From NCBI GenBank assembly GCA_018398765.1, contig JAHBMJ010000638.1:1-43453 (forward strand): a stretch of 43,453 nucleotides of DNA, written 5' to 3'. Below the pieces are notes generated by a model that made no database searches, was not told the origin of the DNA, and was given only the letters and a program-made list of their open reading frames with translations. The stretch comes from Chromera velia (taxonomy: Eukaryota; Sar; Chromeraceae). Below, piece by piece: positions 22,382 through 31,688 of the stretch. The position numbers and the translations under genes are program-made. Numbering within the stretch: the stretch's first letter is position 1; the number at the start of each line of letters is the position of its first letter.

Positions 22382-22565
22382 GTCGGGCTTTGGCATGGCT
22401 GCGCCTTTGGCACAGTCGGGCTTTGGCATGGCCATACCTTCAGCATAGTCAGGCTTTGGTGTGGCTGCGCTTTCGGCATGGTCGGGCTTTGGCATAGCCG
22501 CACCTTCGGTGCGGTCAGGCTTAAGCAGGCCCGCGCCTTCGGCACGGTCGCGGGCTTTGGTAGCC
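22382..22565 (-). repeat. 33-bp minisatellite, five copies plus a partial
   Basis: Five consecutive 33-base units start at 22382, 22415, 22448, 22481 and 22514, with a truncated sixth. Each begins gtcRggcttt. On the minus strand one frame encodes an 11-residue unit of the type KPDxAEGAAMP and is open across the whole array. Another minus frame is also open (unit of the type CQSPTMPKAQP), so the coding frame, if any, is not certain. No flanking domain was recognised. Confidence 0.85.
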
Positions 22566-22809
22566 ACTTTGGATTAACCCCATAGGAAGCTTTCTTGGAG
22601 ATAAACTGAGCTCTGGATTTAAGGGTTTCTCGCAAAAAAAACAAGACGCGAAATGTCCAAAATTTGGGATCCACACTCTTTTTCGCAGTCGAAAATATGC
22701 TACTAAACTGCCATTTGAGTTTCATGCTGGGGCCCGAAGGCATATACTCCTAGCACATACTCATGTTCAACTGCATGGTAGCGCATGTCAGTATGTTTTT
22801 TTGCGCAGA

Positions 22810-22880
22810 CCACACGGCTCTGGCCAAATGGTAGTGCACGCGCCTCTTAAGCAGAAAGTCATCGCTTCAATTCCGTGCGA
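22810..22880 (+). repeat. tRNA-like sequence, possible tRNA-derived SINE head
   Basis: 'tggccaaatggtagtgc' resembles an A box, 'cctcttaagc' resembles an anticodon loop with CTT, and 'gcttcaattcc' resembles a B box, at roughly tRNA spacing. The acceptor and anticodon stems do not pair well, so it is not a functional tRNA. The sequence that follows, with 'cacactctttttcgc', also occurs at about 22672-22690, as expected of a dispersed repeat. Confidence 0.3.
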
Positions 22881-23067
22881 CATCATTTTTTGCACACTTA
22901 AATTCGAGACACACACTCTTTTTCGCGGTCAAAAATCAGTGACTGATCTGCCATCCGAGTACTTACATGCATGCATGCATATGCGTGTATCTATTAATAT
23001 ATATTAATATATACATATATACATATACAAATAGATACAAATAGCTATGTCCCTCTTCCCTCTTACG

Positions 23068-23160
23068 CTAGCCTCTCACCTTCAAAACATATACACACTC
23101 TCTTCAACCAATCTTGATTACTGCAATCCATAGCTTTTTGTCCTTCTATTCTTATGTAGA
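23068..23160 (+). pseudogene. Possible LINE reverse-transcriptase scrap
   Basis: One plus frame reads 'ASHLQNIYTLSSTNLDYCNP' and then a stop. The 'S.LDYCN' block is typical of the region after the RT palm in many LINE ORF2 proteins. The match is short and the rest of the ORF is not recognisable. Confidence 0.3.
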
Positions 23161-23767
23161 TTTATTGTAGTGTCCTACCTCCCGGCGCCGCCATCCCGCC
23201 GCCACCATTCGGTCCTTCTTGCATGCACGCCGCCTTTATTTCGATCGCCCACCTTCGCACTCTGTCTGTCTGGCCCCGGAAAGCTTGTCTTTGCGTTCAC
23301 GCAGGGACCAGTCAGATTTAATCCACCTTCAGCCGTCTCGCTGAGATCGTTCATTCCGTTTGTCCGGTCTTGAGTCTGTGCTTTCTTAGCAAGCTAGTCA
23401 AGTCAAGTTCAACTTCGATTCAGAACTATGATTTAGAATCCTCTGGACTCTACAAATGGCTAAAGATCTATCTATATCCTATTTTTTAGCTGACTGAGAT
23501 CTTTAGAGTCAAGTTCAGACTGAGCTAGAGTCGGTAGAGTTTGTAGATCCGTCTCTACATCTAGGCCTCGTCTCTGGTCTAGCTCTCGGAATCTGTCTAT
23601 CTTACCGCTACCTCTAAAACACCAGAAAGGTGTTACACCATCTCTCTCTTTATTCTGTACAAACGTACGGCCTGCCTGTCTATCTTTACATGCAGGCCCC
23701 TCTATATCCCTCTATATCCGTGTGTGCATGTACACGTCCGTCCGCTTGCCTGTCTGTCTTTGTATAC

Positions 23768-23958
23768 ACTGAAAAATCTGGCTAGCTACTGGTCAGGATG
23801 CACTCATCCGGATGTTTTTCACTATGATACAGAAAGACTGTCATCTAGAACGTTTGCTATTCTGCCATTTGAATCTGTTAATCTGCTATTTCTGGATCGA
23901 TTTCTCTGCACCTGCAATTATTTGTCTTGTACGCCTGCATATATTTAATTCTGCTTTT
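23768..23958 (+). repeat. Dispersed repeat, 5' half (interrupted copy)
   Basis: Matches 28966-29157 with scattered substitutions over about 190 bases. The copy is interrupted at 23958 by the 3.7-kb element and resumes at 27661-27747, which matches 29158-29243. Confidence 0.85.
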
Positions 23959-25134
23959 AACAGAGTGGACTCTAAAGTAGGACTTAGTGGAATTCAAAGT
24001 GACTTTTAAATTTACTATATTCTAGCTTCATTATAAAGTAAAACTAGGTTGCTTAAAGCAATCTAGAGCCTTTTAAAGCATTTAAAATCGTTACTCCTGT
24101 GCGAATCTGCTCAAATGTGCTCAAAAGACTGGTTGGTTAGCTAAGGTGCATGGTAGGAAAAATTATAATCACCGCGGCACGTAGAAATTAGTAAACATTA
24201 CCTGCAAAGAAATATACAGGCACAACACTAATAGATACGATCAAAAGCAATGTTTAGCACCGCCAATCAACTATAAAGAATTGCTTTTTCTGTAAGGAAA
24301 ACAGTGCAGGAAGGAGGGCTTCACAGCTAGGCTGGTCAGACCGGATGGGAGGCGGTCAGCAGGGGTTGGAGAGAATTCCAAAGAACAGAGCATAGAGACA
24401 ACATAATTCCTTTCATAAAAAACTCATACTACACAGTGCAAAAGCTTGTAAATCGTTCTGCGGTGAATCTGCGCATGTCAATGAGAAACTGTGAAAAAGA
24501 AGGACAAGTCCGAAGATAGATCCAAATGTTTAGATGGAGACCAGCCTGAGTACGGAGTGCCACAAATGAGAAAGGATGAACGCATAAGGAGCACTTGCGT
24601 TAGGATAGTAGGGATCGCTTTCAAAGACTGACACACACGGAGTAAGTGGAAAACATTCAAATGTATGAAAGCTGGGCGATTGGTCTGGGTGGAAAAATGT
24701 CTGGCACGACTGAGAGCTGTGCAAAGCTTCAGAAGAGGCGGTCAAAAAATAGAGGCTCCAGCAGACTCTCCATCGACCCTTTCTCAGTGACCTCCCTTGT
24801 GTGTTTCTATTAAGCTCCTAGCAGAATAAAGAAGCTGGATGCTAAGTAAATCATCATGCAAAGCGAGAGAGCGAGCTGCGCTTCTTTAACTGACCTGCAG
24901 GTGTCCCCAAGTCTCCGTCCACTAATACCTGCAAACACGGAGGGACGGGCGTTCACGCTTTGTGCAGTCAAAGAAGCATTTCTGTCTAGCTTATTCTGTG
25001 TGTACAAGGTCCCAACAAAAAGAGCCTAGAAAAGAGCAAGAGCCTAAGAAGCAGCAGGTCTGGACAGGCTGACCTGGAGGTTGACCGCCGGGCTCCCAAG
25101 ACTGTGACCTGCAAGGAAAGAGTAAGGAGAGCGA

Positions 25135-25634
25135 CTAGAGTATTTGACTATTTCAATTATAATTAAGATTTTATAGGTAAGATCATATAAAACATATAAT
25201 AAAAACATAGATTACATAAACATTTCAGGCTAAAGGAACGTTGTTCATCTTAAAAAGCTTAAATCCAGTGAAATGAAGTGTGATTACGGGAAAAAGTCAT
25301 CATATACCCCCCCTTTTATGGTATGTCTCTTCTACCTGATTATGGATTACGAGATTACAGCATCTTTTGAAAGACCACCAATATTTTTGAGTTAGGTCGG
25401 ACACCCCCCCCCCTCCGAGATTCAGAAGTCTGCACTTCTGAACCTTAGGCAAGGGGGGTCAAACCTCCCCGCCGCCAGGTCCAGATATGGGCTTATCGTG
25501 GGTCTGGGAGGCGCCGCCACGGGGCCAGAGGGGGTGGCGGCACCCTGCCCCTTCGACGTACGCAGCCGACTTTGCCTCTGTCGGCCAATAATCGAGTCTG
25601 AAGTCTCTTATCCATCTTGAAGGTCCACAGGTTC
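25135..25634. other. Spacer of the 3.7-kb element, left part
   Basis: No coding sequence is recognised. A short GC-rich hairpin (gccgccac/gtggcggc) lies near 25513-25546. The last eight bases (25627-25634) are the left target duplication of the hAT-type MITE. Confidence 0.5.
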
Positions 25635-26111
25635 CAGTGTTGTTAAGTCTCGGTACTTTTGGTACCTCGGTACCAGAGGGGGGGTCGGTATTGGATTTCG
25701 GATCGGATCTTTCGGTACCGACCTAAATAACTCTCAAACTTAAAAATCACATGTAGTCTGATGTTAGAATATCATTTAAACACACTTCATAAAACAAAAT
25801 AACAAAATACAATGATAAATTAAAATTAAGAAAGTCTTTTCTAGCTTTTTTGATTGTTCCGCGACTTTTGTCTTCTAGAACGGTCTATGGATTGAGGCAT
25901 AAAACCCAAAGTTTATGCTAGTCATCTTTAAGCATTCGAGTGTCCTAACGGCGTATAAACAGTCTGTAAAGAGTTCTAAAAGCCTGTTTAGAATATGTAA
26001 AAAAGCCGGTACCGAAAGTACTAAAAAGGTACTGAAAGTACAGGAAAATTTTGGATCGGGGGGTCGGTGTCGGATTTCGGTACTTAGGTTTATCGGGACT
26101 TAACAACTCTG
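25635..26111. mobile_element. hAT-type MITE nested in the element spacer
   Basis: 477 bases. The left end is CAGTGTTGTTAAGTC and the right end is GACTTAACAACTCTG. The flanks carry a perfect 8-base duplication, acaggttc, at 25627-25634 and 26112-26119. CAG(T/A)G termini with 8-bp target duplications are the hallmark of hAT transposons. Inside, 'ggtaccgaaagtac' words and 'tcggatttcgg' recur in both orientations. There is no transposase ORF. Confidence 0.88.
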
Positions 26112-26180
26112 ACAGGTTCAAAACTATGGAGTCCTGAACCTCTGAGCAAACGGAGTTTTCCCACAGAAATGTTACCATAA

Positions 26181-26238
26181 AAAACGCTCTGTCAAAAGTT
26201 TTCTGATGGTTTTAAAAAATGTTGTGACAGAGCGTTTT
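26181..26238 (+). repeat. 14-bp stem hairpin
   Basis: aaaacgctctgtca (26181-26194) pairs perfectly with tgacagagcgtttt (26225-26238), leaving a 30-base loop, inside the spacer of the 3.7-kb element. Confidence 0.8.
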
Positions 26239-27660
26239 CTCGGTTTTGACTTTTTTTTCGGGAGTGCACTTTCGGGGCTCTGGAGGAGACGGCTGTTGCT
26301 GGGTCATCTCGAGTCGGCATGAAATGGAGCTTGCAGGTAAGTCTAGTAGATACCAGCCGTCTTAATCTTATTTTTAACGTCTTCCTGCTTGCTGCTACTC
26401 CTCCTGTTCAAGCGGGGAAGGGCTGCTGGCCTTATTTAGGTATTAAAGTACTGCTGCGCTCATCGCTCTCCTTACTCTTTCCTTGCAGGTCACAGTCTTG
26501 GGAGCCCCGTGCTCAACCCCCAGGTCAGCCTATCCGGACCCGCTCTAGCCTAAAAACCCGCTGCTTCTTAGGCTCTTGCTCTTTTCTAGGCTCTTTTTGT
26601 TGGGACCTTGTACACACAGAATAAGCTAGACAGAAATGCTTCTTTGACTGCACAAAGCGTGAACGCCCGTCCCTCCATGTTTGCAGGTATTAGTGGACGG
26701 AGACTTGGGGACACCTGCAGGTCAGTTAAGGAAGCGCAGCTCGCTCTCTCGCTTTGCATGATGATTTACTTAGCATCCAGCTTCTTTATTCTGCTAGGAG
26801 CTTAATAGAAACACACAAGGGAGGTCACTGAGAAAGGGTCGATGGAGAGTCTGCTGGAGCCTCTATTTTTTGACCGCCTCTTCTGAAGCTTTGCACAGCT
26901 CTCAGTCGTGCCAGACATTTTTCCATCCAGACCAATCGCCCAGCTTTCATACATTTGAATGTTTTCCACTTACTCCGTGTGTGTCAGTCTTTGAAAGCGA
27001 TCCCTACTATCCCAACGCAAGTGCTCCTTATGCGTTCATCCTTTCTCATTTGTGGCACTCCGTACTCAGGCTGGTCTCCATCTAAACATTTGGATCTACC
27101 TTCAGACTTGTCCTTCTTTTTCACAGTTTCTCATTGACATGCGCAGATTCACCGCAGAACGATTTATAAGCTTTTACACTGTATAGTATAAGTTTTTTAT
27201 GAAAGGAATTATGTTGTCTCTATGCTCTGTTCTTTGGAATTCTCTCCAACCCCTACTGACCATCTCCTATCTGGTCTGACCAGCCTAGCTGTGAAGCCCT
27301 CCTTCCTGCACTGTTTTCCTTGCAGAAAAAGCAATTCTTTATAGTTGATTAGCGGTGCTAAACGTTGCTTTTGATCGTATCTATTAGTGTTGTGCCTGTA
27401 TATTTCTTTGCAGGTAATGTTTACTAATTTCTACGTGCCGCGGTGATTATAATTTTTCCTACTATGCACCTTAGCTAACCAACCAGTCTTTTGAGCACAT
27501 TTGAGCAGATTCGCACAGGAGTAACGATTTTAAATGCTTTAAAAGGCTCTAGATTGCTTTAAGCAACCTAGTTTTACTTTATAATGAAGCTAGAATATAG
27601 TAAATTTAAAAGTCACTTTGAATTCCACTAAGTCCTACTTTGGAGTCCACTCTGTTTTTT

Positions 27661-27747
27661 AGCGCTCATAATGCGCGCTTCAGACCTTTGGATCGATTGA
27701 GGCGGCGGAATACCTAAAAATTTGAGCTGCCAAGGCCAAACTTCGCA
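27661..27747 (+). repeat. Dispersed repeat, 3' half (interrupted copy)
   Basis: Matches 29158-29243 ('agcgctc', 'tttggatcgattga', 'gagctgccaaggcc'). It continues the repeat cut at 23958. Confidence 0.85.
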
Positions 27748-28181
27748 TAAACCCCCTATCCTGGCGACTCATCGATTCTCCCACCCAGCTTCCTTATTTT
27801 TCTAGCCTTCAATCCTTCATAGCGTCACACGCTACAGAATCTCTGTTGTCCGTCCTGAGGTCATCCACTAGGTTATCTAGAGCTGCAGTCGTGCTTCCCT
27901 ATTGTTAGACGGCTGCTATCTTTTTTTCTATACCCTCAGGCTTTCACCAGACCCTCTGAGCCGCCGAACTCTCTGAGCAAGAGCAGTCAGAGCTGATGGA
28001 ATACGTTTGAGTCTTTTTGTCTTCACTCATCCCCAGAATCTCTGTGTGCTCACTCATGGAGTACAGACAGAGCTGTCAATGCTTGAAGGTGCTGGGTGGG
28101 TGACTGGAGTGCCGCGACGATGGCTCGATTAATACTGACGCTCGTGTAGACCCTCTCGCTCCTGGCACTCACTTCCTCTCT
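27748..28181. other. No gene recognised
   Basis: C/T-rich mixed sequence without a supported exon on either strand. Confidence 0.45.
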
Positions 28182-28192
28182 GAGGCTCTCTC

Positions 28193-28258
<66 letters not shown>

Positions 28259-28261
28259 TCT
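28182..28261 (+). repeat. (CT)n microsatellite
   Basis: About 80 bases of CT with rare G interruptions. Confidence 0.95.
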
Positions 28262-28965
28262 CAGAACTTAACAAGCAACTACATTTCGTATATAGGAGTG
28301 GATATCGTTGGAAATGTTGGGCTGATTATCAGTGCAGTCGCAGGGCGGGTCCCTTTGTACCCCTTTTCATCAGATTCTCCGCCACCTGGCCTGTAAACAC
28401 GAAGTCCCTGTTCTCGCATTGTCGGTCTACTGCATTTCAGTTTATTCAGACCCCCTTTCCCTTCCTCTCTCCCTCGTCTGCAACTTAGTTTCGCTTGCCA
28501 AGCTGTCCCGTGTCCACTACTACCGTCCTCTTACTCACTGCTCTGCATGAAGTCCATGTGAGTCCAGGTCACCGGTACCGCTTTTCTCATACTTCTAGTG
28601 TAAGGTTCCTCTATGGCTCCTCCATACAGGGAACGGCCAGCCAGCTCTGCTCACTCCTACCTAATTGCTTCCTACGGAGAGGCTCGTATCCATGGGGCTT
28701 CTTAGTCCTTTTTTCTTTCACTCCCAACTGTCCAGCTCATATACTGCGTATATCGGTTCACATTCGCTCTTTCCGCCCACGAAGGGTCTGACCGAGAAAC
28801 TGCTCCCCTGGTCACTGCCTGTCTGCTTAACTGAACTGCACGCAGCCTGCCAACGAGTTTTCTTTCTGCGTATTCAATTCCACTGTTTGCTCTCCCTACT
28901 CAGCTGGCTACAAGCAATCAGACTGATAACTGAAGGAGACGGGTCTCGCCCGCGTAGATGAGCAT
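28262..28965. other. Possible mobile-element-derived sequence, not resolved
   Basis: Several plus-strand frames of 70-100 codons overlap here but none shows a recognisable domain. The position between repeats suggests decayed mobile DNA. Confidence 0.35.
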
Positions 28966-29243
28966 CACTGAAAAGTCTGGCTAGCTACTGGTCATGTTGC
29001 ACTGATCCGGATGTCTTTCACTGTCATACGGAAGGACTGTTATCTAGAACGTTTGCTATTCTACCATTTGAATCTGTCAATCTGCTGTTTCTGAATCGAT
29101 TTCTCTGCACCTGCAATTATTTGTCTCGTATGCCTGCATGCATTTAATTCTGCTTTTAGCGCTCGGAATGTGCGCTTCAGACTTTTGGATCGATTGAAAC
29201 GGTGGGATACCTAAGAATTCGAGCTGCCAAGGCCGAACTTCGC
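28966..29243 (+). repeat. Dispersed repeat, uninterrupted copy (empty site)
   Basis: The full-length match to 23768-23958 joined to 27661-27747. The single TTTT at 29154-29157 marks where the 3.7-kb element is inserted in the other copy. The bases that follow (29247-29325, with 'acatgcaggcccctctatat' and 'gcctgtctgtctttg') resemble those preceding the interrupted copy (about 23679-23763), so the two copies may derive from a head-to-tail unit. Confidence 0.85.
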
Positions 29244-29555
29244 ACACATGCAGGCCCCTCTATATGGATATATACATATGCACGTGGGACTCCGTCCGCC
29301 TGGCAGTGCCTGTCTGTCTTTGCATCGCTTTGCATGCAGACTCCTCTATGTATTTCTATGTGCGTGTATGCATGTGCATATCCGATGCATGACATTGTCC
29401 ATCGTTAGCCAAAGGATATACAGTATATACATAGATGTGCAGAGATGAATGCATGGACCGAGTATGAAAGATGAATAGAAGGATGGTCTCTGGAAGGTCT
29501 TTTTCCTTAAATCCCCTTTTTTTTCTTCTCTACAAACCGGGAGGGAAAAATGATT

Positions 29556-29868
29556 TTAACTTCTGACTCGAGCGATTAATTCTCTTTTGACTTGCTCCTG
29601 CTTGCAAAGAGGCTGAGCAGACTTCGGCGCCGGCTGGTTCTCAAAACGTTTTGCAGTGTTCCTCACCATAATGTCATCGTGCACATCCTCTTTTCCGACT
29701 GCAAAGTCTTCCTCTGTCTGCTCTCTCTCTCTAAGACTTTTCGCCTGCCGCATCGGATTTCTCATAAGATCTTTCAATGCGCTAGCTTGCTGATGCTCAC
29801 TCACAGCAAGCAACCGGCAGACCTGCGCCGTGTGTTTTGATTCTCTCACCTCTGATTTCAGCCCTACC
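29556..29868 (-). CDS. Unrecognised terminal exon candidate
   Basis: The minus strand encodes about 100 hydrophilic, helix-like residues ('SALKDLMRNPMRQAKSLRER', then 'EEDFAVGKEDVHDDIMV') ending at the stop at 29556-29558. A possible acceptor ...cttctggtag lies just upstream at about 29869. Beyond it the frame stays open but changes to Cys/Pro-rich sequence that overlaps a GC-rich inverted repeat, so the real exon probably starts near 29868. No homologue is recognised and no partner exon was found. Confidence 0.35.
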
Positions 29869-29883
29869 AGAAGCACTGCATTG

Positions 29884-30346
29884 CATAGGGGGGTGATATC
29901 AGAGTGATATTGCCAGCTGCACGGAACCCCCCCCTGGGCCGTGCAGAGCGCGGTCCGGGCTTGTAGCACCGGGGGGGGGGCTGTGCCGCGTGGTAGACCA
30001 TTAAATAACATACTAGATAACATGACTCGGTGATGGTCTCAACGTCGTCTCCTTGTGTTGCCCCCCCTCTAAGGCTTTCTTCTTACCAACGGGTCAACGT
30101 CTAGGTCAATATGTGGATGCTGAAAAAGATACTGAGAGAGGAATAGAGAGGAGAGCGGGGCAGTTGAGTACTATTGGGTGCCTCTTCGACCAGCCAGGAG
30201 TTGAAAGCCTAACGTATACTAGAGAAAATCTTGCTACATTTTTTCGCGGCACGGAGGAGGCCCGGGGCGTACTGCTGCACGGCGAAGCCGTGTGTTCCGC
30301 CCCCCCCCCTCTCCAATGCTAAAGACATTTCACCCCCCTATCGTGC
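29884..30346. repeat. GC-rich imperfect inverted repeat
   Basis: 'ataggggggtgatatc' near 29886 pairs loosely with 'atttcacccccctat' near 30328-30342. Inside, 'gggccgtgcag' and 'gcacggcgaagccgtg' blocks also pair loosely. The arms are diverged; it could be an old MITE. Confidence 0.4.
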
Positions 30347-31688
30347 TGCCCTTTTCCCCCTGCTCCTTAGCTCGAACATCTTTGATAATTGTAAGGTCTG
30401 TCTTGTTGCCAGAATACTAATTCCACAGTAAGGCGTACTTAGAGTCCTCAAAGTACATGGACGCCGCTCCCCTGATAGGGATGCCCTTGTTCAACCAGTC
30501 TCTCCTACACTCTTTGTAAACCCAGGCATGTTGCTCATACATGTTTATGTTAGTTTATGTAAAACTGCTCGTACAGGTTCCTGGACGTTCCTGGACCTTA
30601 TGAATTGCAGTTGGTTCCCTGCGAGGCCATCAAGCTGCTGCTGGATATGGAGGGGGGGTCAGACATCTGGATACAGATAGATTGACAGACGGAGACGAGA
30701 TGAAGTTGAAAATAAATTGAATGGACTCTTCAGGTTGACAGACAGACTTTGTAAACGCTCCTCTACCTTTGTTGAGAACCTGCTTAAACCTGCTGTGAAC
30801 GTGCTTTTTTATTATCTGCTTTTGTATAGACGCATTAGACGCATCAACTGGGTAAAGAAAGATAAACTAAACTCCGTTCTGATATCATATCCGCGGTGTT
30901 ACATATATATAGACGGCGTGCACGTGGCTGGACGCCCTATGTAGCTATAGGCCGGGGTGGCGGGGTGGGCTTATGGCGCCCTATGCAGGGGTGGCCGCGC
31001 CGGCCGGCCGGGCCGCGCGGGAGGGTGTATCGCGAGCACTATAGGTGAGTGCCTTGCGCGGCGATCACGTACGTTTTTTTCCGTTATGAAAAAAAATAAA
31101 TTCCGTGGGCCTTTGGGCGATTCGAAGCGGAGGGCAGCTCCGAAATTCAAAGTTGCGTTCGAAGCGTTGCGCGCTTAATTCTTCCGAGCTAAGAAATTTT
31201 AAATTCGAAGTCAGTCCGGCGGAGCGATTTTGTATGCATATGGTCTTCAACTCGAACTGGGCCCGGCGCCTCGATTCGGCGCCGGGCTTCAAATTTAAAA
31301 GTTCGAAAGGCCTTCGAATTAATTATTAATAATATATACGGCGCGGCTATTACGGCAGATGTAGACGCCGCGCGCGGGGTTAATTTGCGGTCATATTGGC
31401 ATATATGCTGCCATGCCAATGCCATGCCATCTCTCTCGTATCGCTGTTTCAGTGCTTCTCAGACCCATGCAGCCTTCTCTTTGGCCTCATTCAATGGCCG
31501 TCTATATACATAAAAGCGTCCGAAAAGCAACCGTATCGAACTGGCTGAATCGACTCGCTGTCTGTCGAAGATAAGCAATGCAGAATCTGATTGTTTTTCC
31601 ACGTCTCCTTCGCAGGACATGATGCGCCAGTGCAACAGTCATTTGCATTACACCACATGATTAATCCTTCGCGTCCTCTTCAGCAACG
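30347..31688. other. Intergenic; GC-rich block with strong hairpin
   Basis: No supported gene. 30945-31030 is very GC-rich (gccggccggccgggcc). A perfect 10-bp stem with 7-base loop lies at 31261-31287 (gcccggcgcc/ggcgccgggc). The palindrome ttcgaa occurs five times between 31115 and 31320. Confidence 0.5.

Larger units (their letters stand above)
23959..27656. mobile_element. 3.7-kb element with ~1.2-kb terminal inverted repeats
   Basis: The left arm 23959-25134 and right arm 26463-27656 are reverse complements with few mismatches in the stretches I compared, beginning AACAGAGTGGACTC and ending in its complement. Each arm carries the same two short frames, a 65-aa one (24810-25007 minus; 26608-26805 plus) and a 71-aa one (24530-24745 minus; 26870-27085 plus), none recognised. 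The uninterrupted target is present at 28966-29243. Comparison shows a 4-base duplication TTTT (23955-23958 and 27657-27660; single at 29154-29157). No transposase was seen, so it is a non-autonomous fold-back type element. Confidence 0.88.
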
